A stretch of 64,000 nt of DNA. Origin: Craterostigma plantagineum. Taxonomy: Eukaryota; Streptophyta; Magnoliopsida; Lamiales; Linderniaceae. The notes below the pieces were generated by a model that did not search any database, was not told where the DNA came from, and saw only the letters and a list, made by a program, of their open reading frames with translations. Made by a program: the position numbers and the translations under genes. The stretch lies in assembly GCA_027422505.1 (NCBI GenBank), contig JAPQWV010000123.1:971001-1035000 (forward strand), in the 5' to 3' direction. Of the stretch, positions 45,932 to 58,235 are shown one piece after another; positions within the stretch are counted from its first letter, which is position 1; each line of letters begins with the position of its first letter.

Positions 45932-46049
45932 GGGTGCAACACGAGGACTTCCCAGTGGGTCACCCATCCTAGTACTACTCTCGCCCAAGCACGCTTAACT
46001 TCGGAGTTCTGATGGGATCCGGTGCATTAGTGCTGGTATGATCGCAACC
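45932..46049 (-). rRNA. 5S rRNA gene, copy 67
   Basis: 5' end GGUUGC; CCCAGTGGG. Confidence 0.95.
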
Positions 46050-46329
46050 GTTTAGTTAATTGAGCGTAGTCGTTTTGCTTGTACGGGTGAAAATGTGATG
46101 AAAGTATGCAACAAAGATCGGCGCATTGCTCGGGAACCACGCCGGTTCGTGAACGTCGCAGTCCTAGATGTCGCGTATTTTCAACGAAATATATATAGTA
46201 CGGAGCACTATTCATGTGATTTTTCACAAATTGATATTTGCAAAATCCATAGGTGTTGAGAGTGGAAAGTAACACCGTCACTTCATTGCAAATTTAATAC
46301 CCGAGGGATGTTATCGCGCGTAAAAAAGG

Positions 46330-46446
46330 GGGTGCAACACGAGGACTTCCCAGGGGTCACCCATCCTAGTACTACTCTCGCCCAAGCACGCTTAACTTCG
46401 GAGTTCTGATGGGATCCGGTGCATTAGTGCTGGTATGATCGCAACT
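46330..46446 (-). rRNA. 5S rRNA gene, copy 68
   Basis: 5' end AGUUGC; one-base deletion at CCAGGGGTC. Confidence 0.93.
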
Positions 46447-46727
46447 ATTTAGTTAATTGAGCGTAGTCGTTTTGCTTGTACGGGTGAAAATGTGATGAAA
46501 GTATGCAACAAAGATCGGCGCATTGCTCGGGAACCACGCCAGTTCGTGAACGTCCAGTCCTAGATGTCGCGTATTTTCAACGAAATATGTATAGTACGGA
46601 GCACAATTCATGTGATTTTTTACAAAATTGATATTTGCAAAATCCATAGGTGTTTAGAGTGGAAAGTAACACCGTCACTTCATTGCAAATTTAATACCCG
46701 AGGGATGTTATCGCGCGTAAAAAAAGG

Positions 46728-46845
46728 GGGTGCAACACGAGGACTTCTCAGTGGGTCACCCATCCTAGTACTACTCTCGCCCAAGCACGCTTAACTTCGG
46801 AGTTCTGATGGGATCCGGTGCATTAGTGCTGGTATGATCGCACCC
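46728..46845 (-). rRNA. 5S rRNA gene, copy 69
   Basis: 5' end GGGUGC; TCTCAGTGGG. Confidence 0.95.
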
Positions 46846-47117
46846 GTATAGTTAATTGAGCGTAGTCGTTTTGCTTGTACTGGTGAAATTGTAATGAAAG
46901 TATGCAACCAAGATCGGCGCATTGCTCGGGAACCACGGTGAACGTAGCAGTCCTAGATGTCGCGTATTTTCAACGAAATATATAGTACGGAGCACAATTC
47001 ATGTGATTTTTTACAAAATTGATATTTGCAAAATCCATAGGTGTTGAGAGTGGAAAGTAACACCGTCACTTCATTGCAAATTTAATACCCGAGGGATGTT
47101 ATCGCGCGTAAAAAAAG

Positions 47118-47235
47118 GGGTGCAACACGAGGACTTCTCAGTGGGTCACCCATCCTAGTACTACTCTCGCCCAAGCACGCTTAACTTCGGAGTTCTGATG
47201 GGATCCGGTGCATTAGTGCTGGTATGATCGCACCC
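47118..47235 (-). rRNA. 5S rRNA gene, copy 70
   Basis: 5' end GGGUGC; TCTCAGTGGG. Confidence 0.95.
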
Positions 47236-47517
47236 GTATAGTTAATTGAGCGTAGTCGTTTTGCTTGTACTGGTGAAAATGTAATGAAAGTATGCAACAA
47301 AGATCGGCGCATTGCTCGGGAACCACGCAAGTTCGTGAACGTTGCGGTCCTAGATGTCGCGTATTTTCAACGAAATATATATATTACGGAGCACTATTCA
47401 TGTGATTTTTCACGAAATTGAGATTTGCAAAATCCATAGGTGTTGAGAGTGGAAAGTAACACCGTCACTTCATTGCAAATTTAATACCCGAGGGATGTTA
47501 TCGCGCGTAAAAAAGAG

Positions 47518-47635
47518 GGGTGCAACACGAGGACTTCCCAGGGGGTCACCCATCCTAGTACTACTCTCGCCCAAGCACGCTTAACTTCGGAGTTCTGATG
47601 GGATCCGGTGCATTAGTGCTGGTATGATCGCAACC
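47518..47635 (-). rRNA. 5S rRNA gene, copy 71
   Basis: 5' end GGUUGC; consensus body. Confidence 0.96.
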
Positions 47636-47917
47636 GTTTAGTTAATTGAGCGTAGTCGTTTTGCTTGTACGGGTGAAAATGTGATGAAAGTATGCAACAA
47701 AGATCGGCGCATTGCTCGGGAACCATGCCAGTTCGTGAACGTCACAGTCCTAGATGTCGCGTATTTTCAACGAAATATATATAGTACGGAGCACAATTCA
47801 TGTGATTTTTCACAAAATTGATATTTGCAAAATCCATAGGTGTTGAGAGTGGAAAGTAACACCGTCACTTCATTGTAAATTTAATACCCGAGGGATGTTA
47901 TCGCGCGTAAAAAAGGT

Positions 47918-48035
47918 GGGTGCAACACGAGGACTTCCAAGGGGGTCACCCATCCTAGTACTACTCTCGCCCAAGCACGCTTAACTTCGGAGTTCTGATG
48001 GGATCCGGTGCATTAGTGCTGGTATGATCGCACCC
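47918..48035 (-). rRNA. 5S rRNA gene, copy 72
   Basis: 5' end GGGUGC; TTCCAAGGGGG. Confidence 0.95.
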
Positions 48036-48310
48036 GTATAGTTAATTGAGCGTAGTCGTTTTGCTTGTACTGGTGAAATTGTAATGAAAGTATGCAACCA
48101 AGATCGACGCATTGCTCGGGAACCACGGTGAACGTAGCAGTCCTAGATGTCACGTATTTTCAACGAAATAAATATAGTACGGAGCACAATTCATGTGATT
48201 TTTCACAAAATTGATATTTGCAAAATCCATAGGTGTTGAGAGTGGAAAGTAACACCGTCACTTCATTGTAAATTTAATACCCGAGGGATGTTATCGCGCG
48301 TAAAAAAGGG

Positions 48311-48428
48311 GGGTGCAACACGAGGACTTCTCAGTGGGTCACCCATCCTAGTACTACTCTCGCCCAAGCACGCTTAACTTCGGAGTTCTGATGGGATCCG
48401 GTGCATTAGTGCTGGTATGATCGCACCC
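48311..48428 (-). rRNA. 5S rRNA gene, copy 73
   Basis: 5' end GGGUGC; TCTCAGTGGG. Confidence 0.95.
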
Positions 48429-48700
48429 GTATAGTTAATTGAGCGTAGTCGTTTTGCTTGTACTGGTGAAATTGTAATGAAAGTATGCAACCAAGATCGG
48501 CGCATTGCTCGGGAACCACGGTGAACGTAGCAGTCCTAGATGTCACGTATTTTCAACGAAATATATAGTACGGTGCACAATTCATGTGATTTTTTACAAA
48601 ATTGATATTTGCAAAATCCATAGGTGTTTAGAGCGGAAAGTAACACCGTCACTTCATTGCAAATTTAATACCCGAGGGATGTTATCGCGCGTAAAAAAAG

Positions 48701-48818
48701 GGGTGCAACACGAGGACTTCCCAGTGGGTCACCCATCCTAGTACTACTCTCGCCCAAGCACGCTTAACTTCGGAGTTCTGATGGGATCCGGTGCATTAGT
48801 GCTGGTATGATCGCAACC
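48701..48818 (-). rRNA. 5S rRNA gene, copy 74
   Basis: 5' end GGUUGC; CCCAGTGGG. Confidence 0.95.
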
Positions 48819-49100
48819 GTTTAGTTAATTGAGCGTAGTCGTTTTGCTTGTACGGGTGAAAATGTGATGAAAGTATGCAACAAAGATCGGCGCATTGCTC
48901 GGGAACCATGCCGGTTCGTGAACGTCACAGTCCTTGATGTCGCGTATTTTCAATGAAATATATATGGTACGGAGCACTATTCATGTGATTTTTCACGAAA
49001 TTGAGATTTGCAAAATCCATAGGTGTTGAGAGTGGAAAGTAACACTGTCACTTCATTGCAAATTTAATACCCGAGGGATGTTGTCGAGCGTAAAAAAGGG

Positions 49101-49217
49101 GGGTGCAACACGAGGACTTCCCAAGGGGTCACCCATCCAAGTACTACTCTCGCCCAAGCACGCTTAACTTCGGAGTTCTGATGGATCCGGTGCATTAGTG
49201 CTGGTATGATCGCAACT
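49101..49217 (-). rRNA. 5S rRNA gene, copy 75
   Basis: 5' end AGUUGC; CCAAGGGG, ATCCAAGTA, one-base deletion at GATGGATCC. Confidence 0.91.
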
Positions 49218-49497
49218 ATTTAGTTAATTGAGCGTAGTCGTTTTGCTTGTACGGGTGAAAATGTGATGAAAGTATGCAACAAAGATCGGCGCATTGCTCG
49301 GGAACCACGCCAGTTCGTGAACGTCCAGTCCTAGATGTCGCGTATTTTCAACGAAATATATATAGTACGGAGCACAATTCATGTGATTTTTTACAAAATT
49401 GATATTTGCAAAATCCATAGGTGTTGAGCGTGGAAAGTAACACCGTCACTTCATTGTTAATTTAATACCCGAGGGATGTTATCGCGCGTAAAAAATG

Positions 49498-49615
49498 GGG
49501 TGCAACACGAGGACTTCCCAGGGGGTCACCCATCCTAGTACTACTCTCGCCCAAGCACGCTTAACTTCGGAGTTCTGATGGGATCCGGTGCATTAGTGCT
49601 GGTATGATCGCATCC
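49498..49615 (-). rRNA. 5S rRNA gene, copy 76
   Basis: 5' end GGAUGC; consensus body. Confidence 0.96.
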
Positions 49616-49896
49616 GTATAGTTAATTGAGCGTAGTCGTTTTGCTTGTACTGGTGAAAATGTAATGAAAGTATGCAACAAAGATCGGCGCATTGCTCGGG
49701 AACCACGCAGTTCGTGAACGTTGCAGTCCTAGATGTCGCGTATTTTCAACGAAATATATATATTACGGAGCACTATTCATGTGATTTTTCACGAAATTGA
49801 TATTTGCAAAATCCATAGGTGTTGAGAGTGGAAAGTAACACCGTCACTTCATTGCAAATTTAATACCCGAGGGATGTTATCGCGCGTAAAAAAGAG

Positions 49897-50014
49897 GGGT
49901 GCAACACGAGGACTTCCCAGGGGGTCACCCATCCTAGTACTACTCTCGCCCAAGCACGCTTAACTTCGGAGTTCTGATGGGATCCGGTGCATTAGTGCTG
50001 GTATGATCGCAACC
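49897..50014 (-). rRNA. 5S rRNA gene, copy 77
   Basis: 5' end GGUUGC; consensus body. Confidence 0.96.
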
Positions 50015-50295
50015 GTTTAGTTAATTGAGCGTAGTCGTTTTGCTTGTACGGGTGAAAATGTGATGAAAGTATGCAACAAAGATCGGCGCATTGCTCGGGA
50101 ACCATGCCAGTTCGTGAACGTCACAGTCCTAGATGTCGCGTATTTTCAACGAAATATATATAGTACGGAGCACAATTCATGTGATTTTTCACAAAATTGA
50201 TATTTGCAAAATCCATAGGTGTTGAGAGTGGAAAGTAACACCGTCACTTCATTGTAAATTTAATACCCGAGGGATGTTATCGCGCGTAAAAAAGG

Positions 50296-50413
50296 GGGTG
50301 CAACACGAGGACTTCCAAGGGGGTCACCCATCCTAGTACTACTCTCGCCCAAGCACGCTTAACTTCGGAGTTCTGATGGGATCCGGTGCATTAGTGCTGG
50401 TATGATCGCACCC
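50296..50413 (-). rRNA. 5S rRNA gene, copy 78
   Basis: 5' end GGGUGC; TTCCAAGGGGG. Confidence 0.95.
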
Positions 50414-50687
50414 GTATAGTTAATTGAGCGTAGTCGTTTTGCTTGTACTGGTGAAAATGTAATGAAAGTATGCAACAAGATCGACGCATTGCTCGGGAAC
50501 CACGGTGAACGTAGCAGTCCTAGATGTCACGTATTTTCAACGAAATAAATATAGTACGGAGCACAATTCATGTGATTTTTTACAAAATTGATATTTGCAA
50601 AATCCATAGGTGTTTAGAGCGGAAAGTAACACCGTCACTTCATTGCAAATTTAATACCCGAGGGATGTTATCGCGCGTAAAAAAAGG

Positions 50688-50805
50688 GGGTGCAACACGA
50701 GGACTTCTCAGTGGGTCACCCATCCTAGTACTACTCTCGCCCAAGCACGCTTAACTTCGGAGTTCTGATGGGATCCGGTGCATTAGTGCTGGTATGATCG
50801 CACCC
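50688..50805 (-). rRNA. 5S rRNA gene, copy 79
   Basis: 5' end GGGUGC; TCTCAGTGGG. Confidence 0.95.
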
Positions 50806-51078
50806 GTATAGTTAATTGAGCGTAGTCGTTTTGCTTGTACTGGTGAAAATGTAATGAAAGTATGCAACCAAGATCGACGCATTGCTCGGGAACCACGGTG
50901 AACGTAGCAGTCCTAGATGTCACGTATTTTCAACGAAATATATAGTACGGTGCACAATTCATGTGATTTTTTACAAAATTGATATTTGCAAAATCCATAG
51001 GTGTTTAGAGCGGAAAGTAACACCGTCACTTCATTGCAAATTTAATACCCGAAGGGATGTTATCGCGCGTAAAAAAAG

Positions 51079-51196
51079 GGGTGCAACACGAGGACTTCTC
51101 AGTGGGTCACCCATCCTAGTACTACTCTCGCCCAAGCACGCTTAACTTCGGAGTTCTGATGGGATCCGGTGCATTAGTGCTGGTATGATCGCAACC
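51079..51196 (-). rRNA. 5S rRNA gene, copy 80
   Basis: 5' end GGUUGC; TCTCAGTGGG. Confidence 0.95.
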
Positions 51197-51478
51197 GTTT
51201 AGTTAATTGAGCGTAGTCGTTTTGCTTGTACTGGTGAAAATGTGATGAAAGTATGCAACAAAGATCGGCGCATTGCTCGGGAACCATGCCGGTTCGTGAA
51301 CGTCACAGTCCTTGATGTCGCGTATTTTCAATGAAATATATATGGTACGGAGCACTATTCATGTGATTTTTCACAAAATTGATATTTGCAAAATCCATAG
51401 GTGTTGAGAGTGGAAAGTAACACTGTCACTTCATTGCAAATTTAATACCCGAGGGATGTTGTCGCGCGTAAAAAAGGG

Positions 51479-51595
51479 GGGTGCAACACGAGGACTTCCC
51501 AAGGGGTCACCCATCCAAGTACTACTCTCGCCCAAGCACGCTTAACTTCGGAGTTCTGATGGATCCGGTGCATTAGTGCTGGTATGATCGCAACT
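51479..51595 (-). rRNA. 5S rRNA gene, copy 81
   Basis: 5' end AGUUGC; same as copy 75. Confidence 0.91.
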
Positions 51596-51875
51596 ATTTA
51601 GTTAATTGAACGTAGTCGTTTTGCTTGTACGGGTGAAAATGTGATGAAAGTATGCAACAAAGATCGGCGCATTGCTCGGGAACCACGCCAGTTCGTGAAC
51701 GTCCAGTCCTAGATGTCGCGTATTTTCAACGAAATATATATAGTACGGAGCACAATTCATGTGATTTTTTACAAAATTGATATTTGCAAAATCCATAGGT
51801 GTTGAGAGTGGAAAGTAACACCGTCACTTCATTGTTAATTTAATACCCGAGGGATGTTATCGCGCGTAAAAAAGG

Positions 51876-51993
51876 GGGTGCAACACGAGGACTTCCCAGG
51901 GGGTCACCCATCCTAATACTACTCTCGCCCAAGCACGCTTAACTTCGGAGTTCTGATGGGATCCGGTGCATTAGTGCTGGTATGATCGCACCC
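51876..51993 (-). rRNA. 5S rRNA gene, copy 82
   Basis: 5' end GGGUGC where the 6-unit pattern predicts GGAUGC; CCTAATAC. Confidence 0.95.
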
Positions 51994-52274
51994 GTATAGT
52001 TAATTGAGCGTAGTCGTTTTGCTTGTACTGGTGAAAATGTAATGAAAGTATGCAACAAAGATCGGCGCATTGCTCGGGAACCACGCAAGTTCGTGAACGT
52101 TGCAGTCCTAGATGTCGCGTATTTCAACGAAATATATATAGTACGGAGCACTATTCATGTGATTTTTCACGAAATTGAGATTTGCAAAATCCATAGGTGT
52201 TGAGAGTGGAAAGTAACACCGTCACTTCATTGCAAATTTAATACCCGAGGGATGTTATCGCGCGTAAAAAAGAG

Positions 52275-52392
52275 GGGTGCAACACGAGGACTTCCCAGGG
52301 GGTCACCCATCCTAGTACTACTCTCGCCCAAGCACGCTTAACTTCGGAGTTCTGATGGGATCCGGTGCATTAGTGCTGGTATGATCGCAACC
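52275..52392 (-). rRNA. 5S rRNA gene, copy 83
   Basis: 5' end GGUUGC; consensus body. Confidence 0.96.
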
Positions 52393-52674
52393 GTTTAGTT
52401 AATTGAGCGTAGTCGTTTTGCTTGTACGGGTGAAAATGTGATGAAAGTATGCAACAAAGATCGGCGCATTGCTCGGGAACCCATGCCAGTTCGTGAACGT
52501 CACAGTCCTAGATGTCGCGTATTTTCAACGAAATATATATAGTACGGAGCACAATTCATGTGATTTTTCACAAAATTGATATTTGCAAAATCCATAGGTG
52601 TTGAGAGTGGAAAGTAACACCGTCACTTCATTGTAAATTTAATACCCGAGGGATGTTATCGCGCGTAAAAAAGG

Positions 52675-52792
52675 GGGTGCAACACGAGGACTTCCAAGGG
52701 GGTCACCCATCCTAGTACTACTCTCGCCCAAGCACGCTTAACTTCGGAGTTCTGATGGGATCCGGTGCATTAGTGCTGGTATGATCGCACCC
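52675..52792 (-). rRNA. 5S rRNA gene, copy 84
   Basis: 5' end GGGUGC; TTCCAAGGGGG. Confidence 0.95.
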
Positions 52793-53066
52793 GTATAGTT
52801 AATTGAGCGTAGTCGTTTTGCTTGTACTGGTGAAATTGTAATGAAAGTATGCAACCAAGATCGACGCATTGCTCGGGAACCACGGTGAACGTAGCAGTCC
52901 TAGATGTCACGTATTTTCAACGAAATAAATATAGTACGGAGCACAATTCATGTGATTTTTCACAAAATTGATATTTGCAAAATCCATAGGTGTTGAGAGT
53001 GGAAAGTAACACCGTCACTTCATTGTAAATTTAATACCCGAGGGATGTTATCGCGCGTAAAAAAGG

Positions 53067-53184
53067 GGGTGCAACACGAGGACTTCTCAGTGGGTCACCC
53101 ATCCTAGTACTACTCTCGCCCAAGCACGCTTAACTTCGGAGTTCTGATGGGATCCGGTGCATTAGTGCTGGTATGATCGCACCC
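53067..53184 (-). rRNA. 5S rRNA gene, copy 85
   Basis: 5' end GGGUGC; TCTCAGTGGG. Confidence 0.95.
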
Positions 53185-53456
53185 GTATAGTTAATTGAGC
53201 GTAGTCGTTTTGCTTGTACTGGTGAAATTGTAATGAAAGTATGCAACCAAGATCGACGCATTGCTCGGGAACCACGGTGAACGTAGCAGTCCTAGATGTC
53301 ACGTATTTTCAACGAAATAAATATAGTACGGAGCACAATTCATGTGATTTTTACAAAATTGATATTTGCAAAATCCATAGGTGTTTAGAGCGGAAAGTAA
53401 CACCGTCACTTCATTGCAAATTTAATACCCGAGGGATGTTATCGCGCGTAAAAAAG

Positions 53457-53573
53457 GGGTGCAACACGAGGACTTCTCAGGGGTCACCCATCCTAGTACT
53501 ACTCTCGCCCAAGCACGCTTAACTTCGGAGTTCTGATGGGATCCGGTGCATTAGTGCTGGTATGATCGCAACC
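53457..53573 (-). rRNA. 5S rRNA gene, copy 86
   Basis: 5' end GGUUGC; TCTCAGGGGTC, one base short. Confidence 0.93.
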
Positions 53574-53855
53574 GTTTAGTTAATTGAGCGTAGTCGTTTT
53601 GCTTGTACGGGTGAAAATGTGATGAAAGTATGCAACAAAGATCGGCGCATTGCTCGGGAACCATGCCGGTTCGTGAACGTCACAGTCCTAGATGTCGCGT
53701 ATTTTCAACGAAATATATATAGTACGGAGCACTATTCATGTGATTTTTCACAAAATTGATATTTGCAAAATCCATAGGTGTTGAGAGTGGAAAGTAACAC
53801 CGTCACTTCATTGCAAATTTAATACCCGAGGGATGTTGTCGCGCGTAAAAAAGGG

Positions 53856-53972
53856 GGGTGCAACACGAGGACTTCCCAGGGGGTCACCCATCCTAGTACT
53901 ACTCTCGCCCAAGCACGCTTAACTTCGGAGTTCTGATGGATCCGGTGCATTAGTGCTGGTATGATCGCAACT
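53856..53972 (-). rRNA. 5S rRNA gene, copy 87
   Basis: 5' end AGUUGC; one-base deletion at GATGGATCC, otherwise consensus. Confidence 0.93.
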
Positions 53973-54252
53973 ATTTAGTTAATTGAGCGTAGTCGTTTTG
54001 CTTGTACGGGTGAAAATGTGATGAAAGTATGCAACAAAGATCGGCGCATTGCTCGGGAACCACGCCAGTTCGTGAACGTCCTAGTCCTAGATGTCGCGTA
54101 TTTTCAACGAAATATGTATAGTACGGAGCACAATTCATGTGATTTTTTACAAAATTGATATTTGCAAAATCCATAGGTGTTGAGAGTGGAAAGTAACACC
54201 GTCACTTCATTGTTAATTTAATACCCGAGGGATGTTATCGCGCGTAAAAAAG

Positions 54253-54370
54253 GGGTGCAACACGAGGACTTCCCAGGGGGTCACCCATCCTAGTACTACT
54301 CTCGCCCAAGCACGCTTAACTTCGGAGTTCTGATGGGATCCGGTGCATTAGTGCTGGTATGATCGCATCC
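54253..54370 (-). rRNA. 5S rRNA gene, copy 88
   Basis: 5' end GGAUGC; consensus body. Confidence 0.96.
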
Positions 54371-54650
54371 GTATAGTTAATTGAGCGTAGTCGTTTTGCT
54401 TGTACTGGTGAAAATGTAATGAAAGTATGCAACAAAGATCGGCGCATTGCTCGGGAACCACGCCAGTTCGTGAACGTCGCAGTCCTAGATGTCGCGTATT
54501 TCAACGAAATATATATATTACGGAGCACTATTCATGTGATTTTTCACGAAATTGAGATTTGCAAAATCCATAGGTGTTGAGAGTGGAAAGTAACACCGTC
54601 ACTTCATTGCAAATTTAATACCCGAGGGATGTTATCGCGCGTAAAAAAGG

Positions 54651-54768
54651 GGGTGCAACACGAGGACTTCCCAGGGGGTCACCCATCCTAGTACTACTCT
54701 CGCCCAAGCACGCTTAACTTCGGAGTTCTGATGGGATCCGGTGCATTAGTGCTGGTATGATCGCAACC
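54651..54768 (-). rRNA. 5S rRNA gene, copy 89
   Basis: 5' end GGUUGC; consensus body. Confidence 0.96.
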
Positions 54769-55049
54769 GTTTAGTTAATTGAGCGTAGTCGTTTTGCTTG
54801 TACGGGTGAAAATGTGATGAAAGTATGCAACAAAGATCGGCGCATTGCTCGGGAACCATGCCAGTTCGTGAACGTCACAGTCCTAGATGTCGCGTATTTT
54901 CAACGAAATATATATAGTACGGAGCACAATTCATGTGATTTTTCACAAAATTGATATTTGCAAAATCCATAGGTGTTGAGAGTGGAAAGTAACACCGTCA
55001 CTTCATTGTAAATTTAATACCCGAGGGATGTTATCGCGCGTAAAAAAGG

Positions 55050-55167
55050 GGGTGCAACACGAGGACTTCCCAGGGGGTCACCCATCCTAGTACTACTCTC
55101 GCCCAAGCACGCTTAACTTCGGAGTTCTGATGGGATCCGGTGCATTAGTGCTGGTATGATCGCACCC
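55050..55167 (-). rRNA. 5S rRNA gene, copy 90
   Basis: 5' end GGGUGC; consensus body. Confidence 0.96.
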
Positions 55168-55441
55168 GTATAGTTAATTGAGCGTAGTCGTTTTGCTTGT
55201 ACTGGTGAAATGTAATGAAAGTATGCAACCAAGATCGGCGCATTGCTCGGGAACCACGGTGAACGTAGCAGTCCTAGATGTCACGTATTTTCAACGAAAT
55301 AAATATAGTACGGAGCACAATTCATGTGATTTTTTACAAAATTGATATTTGCAAAATCCATAGGTGTTTAGAGTGGAAAGTAACACCGTCACTTCATTGC
55401 AAATTTAATACCCGAGGGATGTTATCGCGCGTAAAAAAAGG

Positions 55442-55559
55442 GGGTGCAACACGAGGACTTCCCAGGGGGTCACCCATCCTAGTACTACTCTCGCCCAAGC
55501 ACGCTTAACTTCGGAGTTCTGATGGGATCCGGTGCATTAGTGCTGGTATGATCGCACCC
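55442..55559 (-). rRNA. 5S rRNA gene, copy 91
   Basis: 5' end GGGUGC; consensus body. Confidence 0.96.
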
Positions 55560-55839
55560 GTATAGTTAATTGAGCGTAGTCGTTTTGCTTGTACTGGTGA
55601 AAATGTAATGAAAGTATGCAACAAAGATCGGCGCATTGCTCGGGAACCACGCAGTTCGTGAACGTTGCAGTCCTAGATGTCGCGTATTTCAACGAAATAT
55701 ATATATTACGGAGCACAATTCATGTGATTTTTCACGAAATTGATATTTGCAAAATCCATAGGTGTTGAGAGTGGAAAGTAACACCGTCACTTCATTGCAA
55801 ATTTAATACCCGAGGGATGTTATCGCGCGTAAAAAAGAG

Positions 55840-55957
55840 GGGTGCAACACGAGGACTTCCCAGGGGGTCACCCATCCTAGTACTACTCTCGCCCAAGCAC
55901 GCTTAACTTCGGAGTTCTGATGGGATCCGGTGCATTAGTGCTGGTATGATCGCAACC
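55840..55957 (-). rRNA. 5S rRNA gene, copy 92
   Basis: 5' end GGUUGC; consensus body. Confidence 0.96.
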
Positions 55958-56198
55958 GTTTAGTTAATTGAGCGTAGTCGTTTTGCTTGTACGGGTGAAA
56001 ATGTGATGAAAGTATGCAACAAAGATCGGCGCATTGCTCGGGAACCCATGCCAGTTCGTGAACGTCACAGTCCTAGATGTCGCGTATTTTCAACGAAATA
56101 TATATAGTACGGAGCACAATTCATGTGATTTTTCACAAAATTGATATTTGCAAAATCCATAGGTGTTGAGAGTGGAAAGTAACACCGTCACTTCATTG

Positions 56199-56252
56199 TA
56201 ACTTCGGAGTTCTGATGGGAACCGGTGCATTAGTGCTGGTATGATCGCACCC
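56199..56252 (-). pseudogene. 5S rRNA copy 93, truncated
   Basis: Keeps only about nucleotides 1-54 (5' end GGGUGC). A deletion of roughly 110 bp joins spacer CATTGTAA to CTTCGGAG with TAA shared at the junction. It removes nearly all of box A, the intermediate element, box C and the T-run. GGAACCGG replaces GGATCCGG, and the flank reads AGTAAAATTGAG. It should not be transcribed. Confidence 0.93.
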
Positions 56253-56526
56253 GTATAGTAAAATTGAGCGTAGTCGTTTTGCTTGTACTGGTGAAATTGT
56301 AATGAAAGTATGCAACCAAGATCGACGCATTGCTCGGGAACCACGGTGAACGTAGCAGTCCTAGATGTCACGTATTTTCAACGAAATATATAGTACGGTG
56401 CACAATTCATGTGATTTTTTACAAAATTGATATTTGCAAAATCCATAGGTGTTTAGAGCGGAAAGTAACACCGTCACTTCATTGCAAATTTAATACCCGA
56501 AGGGATGTTATCGCGCGTAAAAAAAG

Positions 56527-56644
56527 GGGTGCAACACGAGGACTTCTCAGTGGGTCACCCATCCTAGTACTACTCTCGCCCAAGCACGCTTAACTTCGGA
56601 GTTCTGATGGGATCCGGTGCATTAGTGCTGGTATGATCGCAACC
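56527..56644 (-). rRNA. 5S rRNA gene, copy 94
   Basis: 5' end GGUUGC; TCTCAGTGGG. Confidence 0.95.
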
Positions 56645-56925
56645 GTTTAGTTAATTGAGCGTAGTCGTTTTGCTTGTACGGGTGAAAATGTGATGAAAGT
56701 ATGCAACAAAGATCGGCGCATTGCTCGGGAACCACGCCGGTTCGTGAACGTCACAGTCCTTGATGTCGCGTATTTTCAATGAAATATATATGGTACGGAG
56801 CACTATTCATGTGATTTTTCACGAAATTGAGATTTGCAAAATCCATAGGTGTTGAGAGTGGAAAGTAACACCGTCACTTCATTGCAAATTTAATACCCGA
56901 GGGATGTTATCGCGCGTAAAAAAGG

Positions 56926-57042
56926 GGGTGCAACACGAGGACTTCCCAGGGGTCACCCATCCTAGTACTACTCTCGCCCAAGCACGCTTAACTTCGGAGT
57001 TCTGATGGGATCCGGTGCATTAGTGCTGGTATGATCGCAACC
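56926..57042 (-). rRNA. 5S rRNA gene, copy 95
   Basis: 5' end GGUUGC; one-base deletion at CCAGGGGTC. Confidence 0.94.
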
Positions 57043-57321
57043 GTTTAGTTAATTGAGCGTAGTCGTTTTGCTTGTACGGGTGAAAATGTGATGAAAGTAT
57101 GCAACAAAGATCGGCGCATTGCTCGGGAACCACGCCAGTTCGTGAACGTCCAGTCCTAGATGTCGCGTATTTTCAACGAAATATGTATAGTACGGAGCAC
57201 AATTCATGTGATTTTTTACAAATTGATATTTGCAAAATCCATAGGTGTTGAGAGTGGAAAGTAACACCGTCACTTCATTGCAAATTTAATACCCGAGGGA
57301 TGTTATCGCGCGTAAAAAATG

Positions 57322-57439
57322 GGGTGCAACACGAGGACTTCCCAGGGGGTCACCCATCCTAGTACTACTCTCGCCCAAGCACGCTTAACTTCGGAGTTCT
57401 GATGGGATCCGGTGCATTAGTGCTGGTATGATCGCAACC
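57322..57439 (-). rRNA. 5S rRNA gene, copy 96
   Basis: 5' end GGUUGC but with the GTATAG flank usually paired with GGAUGC or GGGUGC; consensus body. Confidence 0.96.
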
Positions 57440-57720
57440 GTATAGTTAATTGAGCGTAGTCGTTTTGCTTGTACTGGTGAAAATGTAATGAAAGTATGCA
57501 ACAAAGATCGGCGCATTGCTCGGGAACCACGCCAGTTCGTGAACGTTGCAGTCCTAGATGTCGCGTATTTCAACGAAATATATATAGTACGGAGCACTAT
57601 TCATGTGATTTTTCACAAAATTGATATTTGCAAAATCCATAGGTGTTGAGAGTGGAAAGTAACACCGTCACTTCATTGCAAATTTAATACCCGAGGGATG
57701 TTATCGCGCGTAAAAAAGAG

Positions 57721-57837
57721 GGGTGCAACACGAGGACTTCCCAGGGGTCACCCATCCTAGTACTACTCTCGCCCAAGCACGCTTAACTTCGGAGTTCTGA
57801 TGGGATCCGGTGCATTAGTGCTGGTATGATCGCAACC
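57721..57837 (-). rRNA. 5S rRNA gene, copy 97
   Basis: 5' end GGUUGC; one-base deletion at CCAGGGGTC. Confidence 0.94.
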
Positions 57838-58118
57838 GTTTAGTTAATTGAGCGTAGTCGTTTTGCTTGTACGGGTGAAAATGTGATGAAAGTATGCAAC
57901 AAAGATCGGCGCATTGCTCGGGAACCACGCCAGTTCGTGAACGTCACAGTCCTAGATGTCGCGTATTTTCAACGAAATATATATAGTACGGAGCACAATT
58001 CATGTGATTTTTCACAAAATTGATATTTGCAAAATCCATAGGTGTTGAGAGTGGAAAGTAACACCGTCACTTCATTGCAAATTTAATACCCGAGGGATGT
58101 TATCGCGCGTAAAAAAGG

Positions 58119-58235
58119 GGGTGCAACACGAGGACTTCCAAGGGGGTCACCCATCCTAGTACTACTCTCGCCCAAGCACGCTTAACTTCGGAGTTCTGAT
58201 GGGATCCGGTGCATTAGTGCTGGTATGATCGCACC
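58119..58235 (-). rRNA. 5S rRNA gene, copy 98
   Basis: One G missing from the 5' GGG (CGCACCG on the plus strand); TTCCAAGGGGG. Confidence 0.93.
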
